A DNA stretch of 33,675 bases from Gammaproteobacteria bacterium (GCA_903970465.1 CAJCIO010000078.1:1-33675), one strand, 5' to 3'. Counted from the stretch's first letter, positions 17,338-26,929 are shown. Numbers and translations: made by a program. The notes: generated by a model from the letters alone, not told the origin.

Positions 17338-19008
17338 TTGTCTACGCCCGTCGAAACCGTGCGCCTGTTGCTCCTGGCTGATCAAGCCATATGGACGTTG
17401 GCTGTGCAGGAATCCCTGGCGCCGTTGGGCGATGGCTATGTACTGGTGTCGGCGGAGAGTTGGGAGGCGGTCGGCGCCTTGTTCGACGGCGACCCGCACG
17501 CGATCCTGCTGACGACGGCGCCGCTGCAGCCCGGCCCCGGGCAATGCGTACTGCCCCAGGTGCTGCTGCTGGACGCCGAGCCGGACACCGCGCCGCTGGG
17601 CGTCAGTGACTGGCTGGTACGTGGCCAGATGGGTCCCGACACGCTGCGCCGTTGCCTGCGCCATGTGCGCGAGCGCGGTGCGTTGGAAACCACCCTGCAG
17701 CGCCTGGCCGAGCAAGACCCCTTGACCGGTATCGCCAACCGCCAGGGTTTCCAGGCCCTGCTGGCGGCGCGCCTGGCAATCAACGATGGCCGTGGCATTG
17801 CCCTGGGCCATTTCGACCTCGACAACTTTCGCTCCGCCAACGATGCCCTCGGTCATCAGGCCGGCGATCGGCTGATCCTCCAGGTAGTGGCGCGCCTCAA
17901 GGGCGAGCTGGAGCCGGGCGACCAGCTTTCGCGCCTGGGCAGTGACGAGTTTGCCCTGCTGATCGATACCCGTCGCGACCCACAGCGCGCGGAAGTATTG
18001 GCCGAGCGGATTGTCGAGGCCATGTCCGAACCCTACTGGATCGATGGCGAAAGCCTCCTGATCGGCTGCAGCCTGGGCATCGCCCACGCCCGCGCCAAGG
18101 CGGGCGCCGATCCCTTGATGTGGCATGCGCACATCGCCATGCAGCAGGCCAAGAATATCCAGGGCTGCACCTTTCATGTCTTCAGCGAACGCATCAACCG
18201 CCACGCCCGCAGCCTCGCCGACCTCGAAAGCGAACTGCGCCGCGCCCTGCGCCGTGACGAGCTGGAACTGCACTACCAGCCGCGGCTCAACCTGCACACC
18301 GGTGAAATCGTCGGCGTCGAGGCCCTGGTGCGCTGGCGGCACACCGAGCGCGGGCTGTTGCCGCCCAGTGAATTCGTGCCACTGGCCGAGCAGAGCGGCT
18401 TGATCGTGCCCCTGGGCTACTGGGTCATCTCCCGCGCCCTGCGCGATATGCAGGACCTGCGCGAGCGCGGCATGGCGCCGCTGCACATGGCGGTCAACCT
18501 GTCGTTCCGCCAGTTCCAGGACAGCCAGTTGCTGGTCACCCTCGGGCGCTTGATCAGCGAGCGCGGCATCGATGCCAGTTGGCTGGAATTCGAGCTGACC
18601 GAAACCGCCGTGATGCGCCGTAACGATCAGGTCAAGCAGACCATGGATGCACTGGGAAAGCTGGGCGTGCGCTTTTCGCTGGACGATTTCGGTACGGGGT
18701 TTTCGTCATTCGTGCACCTCAACAGCTTGCCGATCGCCTTGTTGAAGATCGACAAGAGCTTCGTCGCCGGTATGGAGGCGCGCGAAGAGAACCGCCAACT
18801 GGTGCACGCCATGATCCATCTGGCCCACAACCTCAACCTGCAGGTGGTGGCCGAAGGCGTCGAAACCGCAGAGCAACTCGCCTTGCTGCGCGGTTTTGGC
18901 TGCGATCAGGTGCAGGGTTACCTGATCAGTAAGGCGCTGCCTCTGGACGTGTTTGCCGAGTTTCTGCAGCGGAGCTCGACGCAGCAGTGGGCACTGGGGC
19001 GGGATTGA
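17338..19008 (+). CDS. proE: GGDEF-EAL c-di-GMP phosphodiesterase with degenerate cyclase motif (ProE-like)
   Basis: A 556-residue protein. Residues 1-115 resemble a degenerate response-regulator-like domain, 120-285 a GGDEF domain and 300-550 an EAL domain. The cyclase signature is GSDEF (201-205), and the usual RxxD inhibitory site upstream is not present. The EAL residues look intact: EALVRW (Glu328), NLSFRQF, ELTET, DDFGTGFSS (Asp449, Asp450), KIDKSF, EGVETAEQ and QGY. So c-di-GMP hydrolysis is expected, with the GGDEF domain possibly regulatory. Start is TTG with AAGGAG 6 bases upstream. Its position next to rep matches PA5295/ProE in P. aeruginosa (from memory). Its last 83 bp overlap the MATE gene on the other strand. 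Confidence 0.85.
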   Translation: MSTPVETVRLLLLADQAIWTLAVQESLAPLGDGYVLVSAESWEAVGALFDGDPHAILLTTAPLQPGPGQCVLPQVLLLDAEPDTAPLGVSDWLVRGQMGPDTLRRCLRHVRERGALETTLQRLAEQDPLTGIANRQGFQALLAARLAINDGRGIALGHFDLDNFRSANDALGHQAGDRLILQVVARLKGELEPGDQLSRLGSDEFALLIDTRRDPQRAEVLAERIVEAMSEPYWIDGESLLIGCSLGIAHARAKAGADPLMWHAHIAMQQAKNIQGCTFHVFSERINRHARSLADLESELRRALRRDELELHYQPRLNLHTGEIVGVEALVRWRHTERGLLPPSEFVPLAEQSGLIVPLGYWVISRALRDMQDLRERGMAPLHMAVNLSFRQFQDSQLLVTLGRLISERGIDASWLEFELTETAVMRRNDQVKQTMDALGKLGVRFSLDDFGTGFSSFVHLNSLPIALLKIDKSFVAGMEAREENRQLVHAMIHLAHNLNLQVVAEGVETAEQLALLRGFGCDQVQGYLISKALPLDVFAEFLQRSSTQQWALGRD

Positions 19009-20368
19009 CCGCAGTCCGCTTGATCAGCCGGCGCATCTTCCATTCAAAGGCGCTGGTGAGGATGATCGCCGAACAGCCCAGGCCCATCGCCAGCCCCCAC
19101 CAGATACCTTCCGGGCCCCAACCCGCATGGAACGCCAGCAACCAGGCGGCTGGCGCGCCGATCACCCAGTAGCAGAACAGGCCGACCACAAAGGTCGTGC
19201 GCGCATCCTTGAGGCCGCGGATCGCGCCCATGGCGATGGTCTGCACGCCATCGAACAGCTCGAACCACGCTGCCACCGCCAGCAGGCTCAGGGCGACCTG
19301 TACCACTGGCTGAAAGCTCGGGTCCTGTTCGTTGAGCATCAGCCCGATAACCGCATTCGGCGCCAGCCAGAACAATACCGAAAACCCCAGCATCGCCAGC
19401 CCGCCGACACCGATGCCCAAGCGCCCGGCCAGGCGCGCTTTGGCCAGTTGGTCGGCGCCATAATGGCGGCCGATCCGCAGCGTGACCGCGTAGGACATGC
19501 CGGCTGGCACCATGAAGGCCACCGAAACGATCTGCAGGGCGATCTGATGCGCCGCCAACGGCACGCTACCGAGCAGGCCCATGCACAGCGCGGCGAAGGC
19601 GAACACGCCGACTTCCACTGCATAGGTGCCACCGATCGGCAGGCCCAGGCGCCACAGTTCGCGAATCGCGGCCACGGAGGGGCGCAGCAGCCCCTGGTGG
19701 ATCGGATAGCTGGCGTAGGCCCGGTGCCGACCGATGTGCAGGGCCAGCAGAATGGCCATGCCGGTGCTGACGATGGCGGTCACCAGCCCGATGCCGGTCA
19801 GACCCATTTTGGGCAGACCGAACAGGCCGTCGATCAAGGCGTGATTAAGCCCGTAGTTGACCACGGTACCGCCGATGCTGATGACCATCACTGGCCCTGG
19901 GCGGCCGACGGCGCTGGTAAACCCACGCAACGCCATGAAGCTCAGGTTGCCGGGCATGGCCAGGGGCAACAGCAAGAGGAACTGACCGGCGAAGGCCACG
20001 TTGACCGGGGACTGGCCCAGCAGCAACAGGACCGGGCCGAGGTTCCACAGCAACACGGCCCCCAGTACCGACAGCAGCCAGCCCATCCACAGGCCGGCCT
20101 GGGTCAGCCGCGCGGCACCAAGATGATCACCGGCGCCATGGCGCATGGACACCAAGGTGCCGACTGCTGCCATCACGCCGATGCAGAAAATCGACACGAA
20201 TGAATAGCTCGCCGCGCCCAGGCCACCACCAGCCAGCGCCTCGGGGCTCAAGCGCGCCATCATCAGGGTGTCGGTCAGCAGCATCAGCATGTGCGCCAAT
20301 TGCGAGGCGATCAGCGGCCCTGCCAGGCGCAGCAAGGCTTTGAGTTCGACGCGGAGGGGCGAGGTCAT
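18926..20368 (-). CDS. MATE-family multidrug efflux transporter (NorM type)
   Basis: A 480-residue integral membrane protein with about 12 hydrophobic helices in two bundles, typical of MATE/NorM exporters (PF01554). The N-terminal segment RLAGPLIASQLAHMLMLLTD and the matching second-half segment WRLGLPIGGTYAVEVGVFAF are the paired repeats of the family. Such pumps expel cationic drugs or dyes in exchange for Na+ or H+. The C-terminal ~27 residues (APVPTAASSSAAETRQTRPE) are hydrophilic, dispensable-looking, and encoded inside the 3' end of the proE gene. It is divergent from the LysR gene across 148 bp. Substrate unknown. Confidence 0.9.
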   Translation of the reverse strand: MTSPLRVELKALLRLAGPLIASQLAHMLMLLTDTLMMARLSPEALAGGGLGAASYSFVSIFCIGVMAAVGTLVSMRHGAGDHLGAARLTQAGLWMGWLLSVLGAVLLWNLGPVLLLLGQSPVNVAFAGQFLLLLPLAMPGNLSFMALRGFTSAVGRPGPVMVISIGGTVVNYGLNHALIDGLFGLPKMGLTGIGLVTAIVSTGMAILLALHIGRHRAYASYPIHQGLLRPSVAAIRELWRLGLPIGGTYAVEVGVFAFAALCMGLLGSVPLAAHQIALQIVSVAFMVPAGMSYAVTLRIGRHYGADQLAKARLAGRLGIGVGGLAMLGFSVLFWLAPNAVIGLMLNEQDPSFQPVVQVALSLLAVAAWFELFDGVQTIAMGAIRGLKDARTTFVVGLFCYWVIGAPAAWLLAFHAGWGPEGIWWGLAMGLGCSAIILTSAFEWKMRRLIKRTAVNPAPVPTAASSSAAETRQTRPEAAPY

Positions 20369-20516
20369 GGCAGGTCACGATATAGGCAGGGGCAGGCAGT
20401 CTATTGTCGCGCTTGCAAGGTTGCGGCACAAAAGGATAAAAAAGATGTGTGGCATGAGTAATACTCATGTCTCAACATCCATCGGTCTTGCGTGTCGCCT
20501 ATTCCGGAAGTTCTTC

Positions 20517-21434
20517 ATGAGCCGTCTGCCGCCTCTCTATGCCTTGCGGGCTTTCGAAGCCGCCGCCCGCCACAGCTCCTTCACCCGTGCGGCGGATGAG
20601 TTATCGATCACCCAAAGCGCGGTCAGCCGGCACATCCGCACCCTTGAAAGCCATTTCGGCTGCCGCCTGTTCGTGCGCAGCGGCCGCGCCTTGCAGCTCA
20701 GCGAATCGGCGCGGCTGCTGTTGCCCGGCGTGCGCGAAGGCTTTTCGGCGCTGGAGCGCGCCTGCCATACCCTGCAGGCCGAGGACGATGTGCTGCGCAT
20801 GAAAGCCCCGTCCACCTTGACCATGCGCTGGCTGCTGGCGCGCTTGAGTCGCTTTCGTCATGTGCAGGCCGGCAACGAGGTGCAACTGACCAGCGCCTGG
20901 ATGGACATCGATCATGTCGACTTCAATCAGGAGCCCTTTGACTGCGCGGTGCTGCTGTCCAACGGCAACTTCCCGGCGGACTGGGAAGCGGCGCATCTGT
21001 TTGCCGAACTGTTGATCCCGGTGGGCTCGCCAGCGCTGATCAATGACGCGCCCTGGGATGCCGAACGCCTGGCCAGTACCGAGTTGCTGCACCCCACGCC
21101 CGACCGTCGCGACTGGCGCAGCTGGCTGCAGCGCATGAACCTCACCGAACAGGTGTCGATCCGCGGCGGGCAGGCGTTCGACACCTTGGAGCTGGGCATG
21201 ATCGCCGCGGCGCGGGGCTATGGCGTGGCTATCGGTGATCTGTTAATGGTGGCCGAGGACGTGGCCCAGCAGCGCCTGAGCCTGCCTTGGCCCACGGCGG
21301 TGGCCAGTGGCGAAGACTATTACCTGGTCTGGCCGAAGACGCGTCCGGGCGGCGAGCGACTGCGGCGCCTGAGCGAATTCCTGCAGGCCGAGGTCGCGGC
21401 GATGCGGATTCCCGCGGTGGAAATACTGCGCTGA
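20517..21434 (+). CDS. LysR-family transcriptional regulator (GcvA-like)
   Basis: A 305-residue LysR protein. The HTH is at residues 3-60 (PPLYALRAFEAAARHSSFTR, then ITQSAVSRHIRTLE), with the GcvA-like variant LESHFGCRLFVRSGR. The C-terminal domain starts near 90 (PSTLTMRWLLARLSRF), again typical of the GcvA/AmpR subgroup. The ATG at 20517 has GGAAG 7 bases upstream. It is divergent from the MATE gene and upstream of the chemoreceptor; the lysine-catabolic genes lie 2.3 kb further on. Its targets could be the MATE gene, itself, or hglS/amaB, whose shared intergenic region carries T-N11-A dyads. Not resolvable from sequence. Confidence 0.88.
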   Translation: MSRLPPLYALRAFEAAARHSSFTRAADELSITQSAVSRHIRTLESHFGCRLFVRSGRALQLSESARLLLPGVREGFSALERACHTLQAEDDVLRMKAPSTLTMRWLLARLSRFRHVQAGNEVQLTSAWMDIDHVDFNQEPFDCAVLLSNGNFPADWEAAHLFAELLIPVGSPALINDAPWDAERLASTELLHPTPDRRDWRSWLQRMNLTEQVSIRGGQAFDTLELGMIAAARGYGVAIGDLLMVAEDVAQQRLSLPWPTAVASGEDYYLVWPKTRPGGERLRRLSEFLQAEVAAMRIPAVEILR

Positions 21435-21610
21435 AGGGTTCGTGTCAAATAACTGGACTGCGGGCTCAAGTATCGTGCCGCCGCGCCGATGCCTAAAGCA
21501 CAGAAGATTGCGCGATCATACCTGCGTCTAAAAGTTCGCCTGCGTGCCCAAAAATAGTTATGCCGCGTGGTAGATCCGTTCCGAGATCGAACTGGCGGCC
21601 AGGAGTTTCT

Positions 21611-23599
21611 ATGTCTAAGCCTCGTGCCCGAATCGCCACGCAACTCGGGGTCACTCTTGCCGTGATTCTGGTGGTGGTCATCAGCGCCAGTACCCTGTTC
21701 GCCTTGCGTTCACTGGATACTGCCAACCTGCATACTCGCGAGGCGCACATGTCCAGCGAGGCCAAGCTGCTGGCCGACCAGTTGCTGACCTTCCATTCGA
21801 CCTTGCGCGACAGCACCCAGCGCCTCAGCGGCCTGTTCGAGTCGCGGTTCAAGCGCGGCCTGACGCTCGATGCCACGCAGTCGGTGACCGTGGGCAGTGT
21901 GCAGACACCGAGCCTGAGCCTGGCCGGCAGCGATGTGCTCAACAACGATTTCCGCGAGGTCGATGATTTCCGCACGATGACCGCCGGCGTGGCCACGGTG
22001 TTCGTGCGCAGCGGCAGCGATTTCATCCGCATCAGCACCTCACTGACCAAGCAGGACGGCAGCCGTGCCATCGGCACAATGCTTGATCATGCCCATCCGG
22101 CCTACGCGTTGCTGATGGCGGGCCAGGGGTATATAGGCCGCGCGGTACTGTTCGACCGCTCTTACATGACCCAGTACACCCCGGTGCGCGATGCCAGCGG
22201 CCAGGTGATCGCCGTGTTGTTCGTGGGCTTCGATTACACAGATGCGCAAAAGGCTCAGTTCGATAACCTCAAGCAATTCCGCCTCGGCAAGACTGGCTCC
22301 CTGGCGCTGCTCGATGAAAAAGGCAAATGGCTGGTGCCTCCGGCTGGCGTGAAAGACACCGACAAAGCCGCTACGGCTCTGGCCGAACTGGCCAAGCGCC
22401 CTGGCGTGGCCGACATGTGGAGCGACAGCGGTGATGATTTCTACTCCGTGGTCATGCCCTTCAGCGGCGGCCCCTGGAGCGTGATCGCCACCATGCCCGA
22501 AGATGAACTGCGCGCAGTGACGTGGGACGTGGGCGTGCAATTGATCATCGGCAGCCTGCTGGCCACCTTGATCGCGGTGGTAGCGACCATCTGGCTGCTG
22601 CGGCGCAAGCTCAAGCCCCTGAGTGACCTGGTGATACAGGCCGAGGCTATGGGCGCAGGCGATCTGAGCGTGCGCATGAACATCGTCAGCCACGACGAGA
22701 TCGGCCAGTTGGCCCGCAGCTTCAACCAGATGGGCGATGCGTTGGGTAATACCGTCACGCACATTCGCGATGCCGCGCAGCAGGTCAGTGGCCGCGCGCA
22801 GGTATTGTCGGGCTTGTCGAGCGGCGCCTATGAGGGGATGGAGCAGCAGTCTGGCGAAATCACCAGCATGGCCGGCGCGGTCGAGGAGTTCAGCGCCACC
22901 TCCCTGAATATTGCCGACAACATGGGCAATACCGAGCGCATGGCCAAGGAAAATACCGAGCAGACACGCATTGGCCGGGCGTCGATGACCGAGGCGTCGT
23001 CCTCACTGGAGCAGATCGCCACGGCGCTGAGCGGGACGGCGACGGTGATCAATACCCTGGGTCAGCGCTCCCAGGAAATCGGCGGCATCGTCGGGGTGAT
23101 CACCTCGATCGCCGAGCAGACCAACCTGTTGGCGCTCAACGCGGCCATCGAGGCAGCGCGGGCCGGTGAGCAAGGGCGCGGTTTTGCCGTGGTGGCCGAT
23201 GAGGTACGCAGCCTGGCTTCGCGTACCCGGCAGGCCACGGACGAGATTTCCAGCATGATTGGCAGCATCCAGCAAGAAACCAGCAATGCCATCCAGACCA
23301 TGGAGCAGGGCAATCGCTTGATGGAAGAGGGCCTGATGCGCAATGCCAAGGTTGCCAATGCGTTGGCGCACATCGATGAGCAAAGCCGTTCGGCGGGGCA
23401 TCAGTTCGCGGCAATTTCTACCGCGACCCAGGAGCAGAGCAGTACTGCGACCTTGCTGAGCAGCAATCTGCAGAGCATTGCCATGGCCAACAGCGAGCAG
23501 CGCGAGGTGGTGTCTAATCTGGCGGTAACGGCGCGGGAGCTGGAAGGGTTGGCGGCGGAGCTGCGCCAAGAGGTGGATCGGTTTCGAGTTGACCGCTGA
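21611..23599 (+). CDS. Methyl-accepting chemotaxis protein with periplasmic Cache-type sensor
   Basis: A 662-residue chemoreceptor. TM1 is at about 14-35, the periplasmic sensor at about 36-305, TM2 at about 307-330, then HAMP (about 332-385) and the cytoplasmic signalling domain. The tip sequence [20 protein letters not shown] is the universal MCP hairpin. The sensor has segments such as [22 protein letters not shown] and [15 protein letters not shown] that match the Cache_3-Cache_2 type. The ATG at 21611 has AGGAG 7 bases upstream. It sits between a LysR gene and hglS and faces the latter across a REP pair. The ligand is unknown; organic acids are common ligands for this sensor class. Confidence 0.92.
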   Translation: MSKPRARIATQLGVTLAVILVVVISASTLFALRSLDTANLHTREAHMSSEAKLLADQLLTFHSTLRDSTQRLSGLFESRFKRGLTLDATQSVTVGSVQTPSLSLAGSDVLNNDFREVDDFRTMTAGVATVFVRSGSDFIRISTSLTKQDGSRAIGTMLDHAHPAYALLMAGQGYIGRAVLFDRSYMTQYTPVRDASGQVIAVLFVGFDYTDAQKAQFDNLKQFRLGKTGSLALLDEKGKWLVPPAGVKDTDKAATALAELAKRPGVADMWSDSGDDFYSVVMPFSGGPWSVIATMPEDELRAVTWDVGVQLIIGSLLATLIAVVATIWLLRRKLKPLSDLVIQAEAMGAGDLSVRMNIVSHDEIGQLARSFNQMGDALGNTVTHIRDAAQQVSGRAQVLSGLSSGAYEGMEQQSGEITSMAGAVEEFSATSLNIADNMGNTERMAKENTEQTRIGRASMTEASSSLEQIATALSGTATVINTLGQRSQEIGGIVGVITSIAEQTNLLALNAAIEAARAGEQGRGFAVVADEVRSLASRTRQATDEISSMIGSIQQETSNAIQTMEQGNRLMEEGLMRNAKVANALAHIDEQSRSAGHQFAAISTATQEQSSTATLLSSNLQSIAMANSEQREVVSNLAVTARELEGLAAELRQEVDRFRVDR

Positions 23600-23643
23600 T
23601 CTTGATACATGACTGTTTAGACAGGGGCAGGGTTTACGGGGGG

Positions 23644-23727
23644 AGCGAGGGGGCTTGCCTCCGATTGCGATAGAGCAGACAAATAGACCCTGTCTGACAC
23701 ACTGCTTTCGGAGCAAGCCCCCTCGCT
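23644..23727. repeat. REP pair (variant core) between MCP gene and hglS
   Basis: Arms at 23644-23664 and 23708-23727 (AGCGAGGGGGCTTGC core) are complementary with a single-base indel and flank a 43-base spacer. This AGCGAGGGGGCTTGC variant also occurs as a lone half element near 5848-5863. Confidence 0.85.
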
Positions 23728-23734
23728 AAAGAGG

Positions 23735-25141
23735 TTACAGAGTCATTCCCAGGTCTGCCGCACACTGAGCAATCGAGCGCCGCTCAGTCTCGGCATACAG
23801 CCCCAATTCGTTGATCACCTTCGCCCCCAGCGCCCGTTCGAAATCGACCTGGTTGGACTGCGTCCCATAATCGGTCTGGGCGTTATCCCCCAGGTTTGAC
23901 TGGAAGATCCCGGCCGCACTGACCGGCAGGAAATCCTCATACACCAGCGGCTCGAAGCGCACATGGCCTGCTGCAATCAAGCTCTCCAGTGCGCCCTTGT
24001 GGGGGAGGGCGTTGCCCGCGAACGCGCCAGCCTTGCGCCCCTCATCCGTCACGAAATAACGAAAGAACGCCAGCCCCTGCTCGCGCATCTGCACCAGGTC
24101 ATCGGGAAACTCACTGAACTGCTCGCCCAAGCGCGCCATGTATTCAAGGGCATTGCCCTCGGCCGGGAACCCCGCCAGTGCCTGCCGCGAGGCATTCAGC
24201 AACCGATCGTACAGCGCTCGGCCCTTGGCAGTCAGCGCCGCGCCACGTTGCTCGATCTCGCCGAAGCGGGCGGTATGACTGCCCATCGCGTCGGCTCGCT
24301 GATCGGTAAATGCGACCTTTTCCTGCAACGCCTTGAAGCTGGTCTGACGCAGCAGTATCGGGTGGCGGCGGGTGGGCGGTCCTTCGATGACCGCCTTGGG
24401 TGCGATGCCCTTGGCCGGCATGCCGGCCTGGACCTGATCGATATCCAGGGTGCGCGGCGTCAGGTGATTGATGTGCGGCCCCTTGAACGCCACCACGTCG
24501 GCGATCAAGCGGTGTTCATCGTGCAAGGCTTGGTATTCGGCAGCGCTGACGGTCGCATCACGGTGCCAGCGGAAAGTCTCCAGAGCCTGCTCGACGAAAG
24601 CCTCGCCATCTGCTGGCGAAAGGCCGCCGTCCCGCTCGAACTGCTCGATCAGGCTCAAGGCCAGAGGGGTGAAGATCTGCCGCTGGTCGAGGATCTGCTG
24701 CGCACGCTGGCGTAGCGCCGGATTGTCGATCAATTCCAGGCGCAGCAAGGAAGTAAAGACCCGGAACGGGCTGGTCTGCAGCGCTTGTTCGTGCACCGCT
24801 CGAAACGCCGTGGAATGCACCGGGACTCCGGCGCAGGTCAGGTCGTAATAACCCACTGGCTGCATGCCCAGCACCGCGAACAGGCGGCGAATGGTCGTCA
24901 GTTCATAGGGCGTGCCCAGGCGGATGGCGCCATGGCGCTCCATGTCCAGGCGCTCTATCTCGCCGGTGCGCTGCAAGGAGGACGCGACGGCCGGTTGCTC
25001 GGCCAGTACCCTGCCATTGACCTCGCCGACCAGCGCCAGCAGATCGCCGTACAACGGCACTTCCTGTTTATACATGTCGGACATGGCGCGCGAAAATTGA
25101 CCGCGAAGGGCATCCGGGCTGGCGAAGGCATTGATAGGCAT
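23735..25141 (-). CDS. hglS: 2-oxoadipate dioxygenase/decarboxylase (DUF1338, HglS/YdcJ)
   Basis: A 468-residue DUF1338 protein (HglS of P. putida is about 464, from memory). The non-haem iron site described for HglS is present: His70 (ERHGAIR) with substrate-binding Arg74, His226 (GPHINHLTPR) and Glu295 (ARFGEIEQ, one residue later than the published Glu294 because of a one-residue loop insertion). The enzyme converts 2-oxoadipate with O2 to D-2-hydroxyglutarate, the step that takes D-lysine degradation into central metabolism. The ATG at 25141 has GGAG 7 bases upstream, and the 21 upstream in-frame codons are rejected. It is divergent from amaB across 259 bp. Confidence 0.93.
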   Translation of the reverse strand: MPINAFASPDALRGQFSRAMSDMYKQEVPLYGDLLALVGEVNGRVLAEQPAVASSLQRTGEIERLDMERHGAIRLGTPYELTTIRRLFAVLGMQPVGYYDLTCAGVPVHSTAFRAVHEQALQTSPFRVFTSLLRLELIDNPALRQRAQQILDQRQIFTPLALSLIEQFERDGGLSPADGEAFVEQALETFRWHRDATVSAAEYQALHDEHRLIADVVAFKGPHINHLTPRTLDIDQVQAGMPAKGIAPKAVIEGPPTRRHPILLRQTSFKALQEKVAFTDQRADAMGSHTARFGEIEQRGAALTAKGRALYDRLLNASRQALAGFPAEGNALEYMARLGEQFSEFPDDLVQMREQGLAFFRYFVTDEGRKAGAFAGNALPHKGALESLIAAGHVRFEPLVYEDFLPVSAAGIFQSNLGDNAQTDYGTQSNQVDFERALGAKVINELGLYAETERRSIAQCAADLGMTL

Positions 25142-25240
25142 GAGGCGCTCCAGTCGAGGCGTGTTCAGGCGCTCATGTAACCGATTCAACGGGCTATCGC
25201 GCAAGCGAAATAAACTCCCGCCGTCATTCCATAAAGTCGG

Positions 25241-25300
25241 GAACCCGGGAGGTTCTTAATGCCATTGGGGTATTTCGGCAGGGTCATTCCGTGGCGGAAT
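25241..25300. promoter_or_regulatory. Two 15-bp LysR-like dyads in the hglS-amaB intergenic region
   Basis: GAACC-N5-GGTTC lies at 25241-25255 and ATTCC-N5-GGAAT at 25286-25300; the second has the T-N11-A form of LysR boxes, with 6-bp arms ATTCCG/CGGAAT. Centres are 45 bp apart. GTCATTCC occurs at 25223-25230 and 25283-25290. The region (25142-25400) must hold both divergent promoters; no -35/-10 pair was clear enough to list. Binding by the nearby LysR protein is inferred. Confidence 0.45.
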
Positions 25301-25400
25301 AATAAACTGAAGAATGCTCGCTTGTGAGTCGCTGCGCGCCAAGCCGATACTCCAGCTATCTTGGAACCTTCCCGTTTAGCCGATTTGCAGGAGACAGCAC

Positions 25401-26894
25401 ATGATTGATGGATTGCTCGAGAGCCTGGGCGTTGCCCAAAGTGCCTACAAGGGCGGTAACCACGCCGTGCATACGCCCATCGACGGTAGCCAGATCGGCG
25501 CGGTGACCCTGGAGACCAAGGCCCAGGTGCTGAGCAAGATCGACACCGCCGCTCAGGCCTTCCAGCAATGGCGTAATGTACCAGCCCCACGTCGTGGCGA
25601 GCTGGTGCGCTTGTTCGGCGAAGTGCTGCGAGCCCACAAGGCGCAGCTGGGTGAGCTGGTGTCCATCGAAGCCGGCAAGATCACTCAGGAAGGTCTGGGC
25701 GAAGTACAAGAGATGATCGACATCTGCGACTTCGCCGTCGGTCTGTCGCGCCAGCTGTATGGTTTGACCATCGCCTCCGAGCGCCCTGGCCACCATATGC
25801 GTGAAACCTGGCACCCGCTGGGTGTGGTCGGCGTCATCAGTGCCTTCAACTTCCCCGTGGCGGTCTGGTCGTGGAACACCGCGCTGGCGCTGGTGGCCGG
25901 CAATACCGTGTTGTGGAAACCGTCGGAAAAGACCCCGCTGACCGCCTTGGCATGCCAGGCGCTGTTCGAAAAAGCCCTCAAGGCCTTTGGCAGCGATGCC
26001 CCGGCCGGCCTCTGCCAGTTGATCATCGGCGACCGTGACGCTGGCGAGGCGTTGGTGGATGATCCGCGCGTGCCGTTGGTGAGCGCCACGGGCAGCACGC
26101 GCATGGGCCGTGAAGTCGGCCCGCGTGTGGCGGCTCGTTTCGGGCGCAGCATTCTCGAACTGGGCGGCAACAACGCGATGATCCTCGCGCCGAGTGCCGA
26201 TCTCGATCTGGCCGTGCGCGGCATTCTGTTTTCGGCAGTGGGCACAGCCGGCCAGCGTTGCACGACTCTGCGCCGGGTCATCGTGCACTCATCGATCAAG
26301 GATGAAGTGCTGGCACGGGTCAAGGCGGCCTACGGCAAGGTGCGCATCGGTGATCCGCGTGAGAACAATCTGGTCGGGCCGCTGATCGACAAGGGCGCGT
26401 ACCAGGCCATGCAGGACGCACTGACCCAGGCCCGTGATGAAGGCGGCAGCGTGTTCGGTGGTGAGCGCCAGTTGCAGGATCAATACCCGAATGGGTACTA
26501 CGTGACGCCTGCGATCGCCGAGATGCCGGCCCAGAGCGCCGTGGTGCGCCACGAGACGTTCGCGCCGATCCTGTACGTGTTGAGCTATGACGATTTCGAA
26601 GAGGCGCTGCGCCTGAACAACGAGGTGCCTCAGGGCTTGTCTTCGTGCATTTTCACAACCGACTTGCGTGAAGCCGAGCGCTTCCAGAGCGCTTCGGGCA
26701 GTGATTGCGGGATCGCCAACGTCAATATCGGCACCAGCGGCGCAGAAATCGGCGGCGCTTTTGGTGGCGAGAAAGAAACCGGCGGCGGTCGCGAATCGGG
26801 CTCGGATGCCTGGAAGGCCTACATGCGCCGCCAGACCAACACCGTGAATTATTCACGTGAACTGCCGCTGGCGCAGGGTATTGTTTTCGACTGA
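25401..26894 (+). CDS. amaB: L-delta1-piperideine-6-carboxylate / 2-aminoadipate semialdehyde dehydrogenase
   Basis: A 497-residue aldehyde dehydrogenase of the ALDH7A1 (antiquitin) type. The catalytic cysteine is Cys287 (AGQRCTTLRR) and the general base Glu253 (LELGGNNAM); SAFNFPVAVW and GEKETGGGRESGSDAWK are family signatures. AmaB oxidises the semialdehyde form of piperideine-6-carboxylate to 2-aminoadipate in lysine/pipecolate degradation. The start has AGGAG 8 bases upstream. It is divergent from hglS and followed by amaA, with a REP pair between. The earlier aldehyde dehydrogenase in this window is a different subfamily. Confidence 0.95.
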   Translation: MIDGLLESLGVAQSAYKGGNHAVHTPIDGSQIGAVTLETKAQVLSKIDTAAQAFQQWRNVPAPRRGELVRLFGEVLRAHKAQLGELVSIEAGKITQEGLGEVQEMIDICDFAVGLSRQLYGLTIASERPGHHMRETWHPLGVVGVISAFNFPVAVWSWNTALALVAGNTVLWKPSEKTPLTALACQALFEKALKAFGSDAPAGLCQLIIGDRDAGEALVDDPRVPLVSATGSTRMGREVGPRVAARFGRSILELGGNNAMILAPSADLDLAVRGILFSAVGTAGQRCTTLRRVIVHSSIKDEVLARVKAAYGKVRIGDPRENNLVGPLIDKGAYQAMQDALTQARDEGGSVFGGERQLQDQYPNGYYVTPAIAEMPAQSAVVRHETFAPILYVLSYDDFEEALRLNNEVPQGLSSCIFTTDLREAERFQSASGSDCGIANVNIGTSGAEIGGAFGGEKETGGGRESGSDAWKAYMRRQTNTVNYSRELPLAQGIVFD

Positions 26895-26929
26895 TAGATC
26901 GACTGGAGACGGTAGCGATCTCTGGGCCG

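Noticed and set aside
21529..21553. FliA (sigma-28) promoter for the chemoreceptor gene: TAAAAGTT ... GCCCAAAA
   Set aside because: The two blocks look similar to the consensus, but the spacer is 9 bases instead of about 11, and the -10 block lacks GAT.
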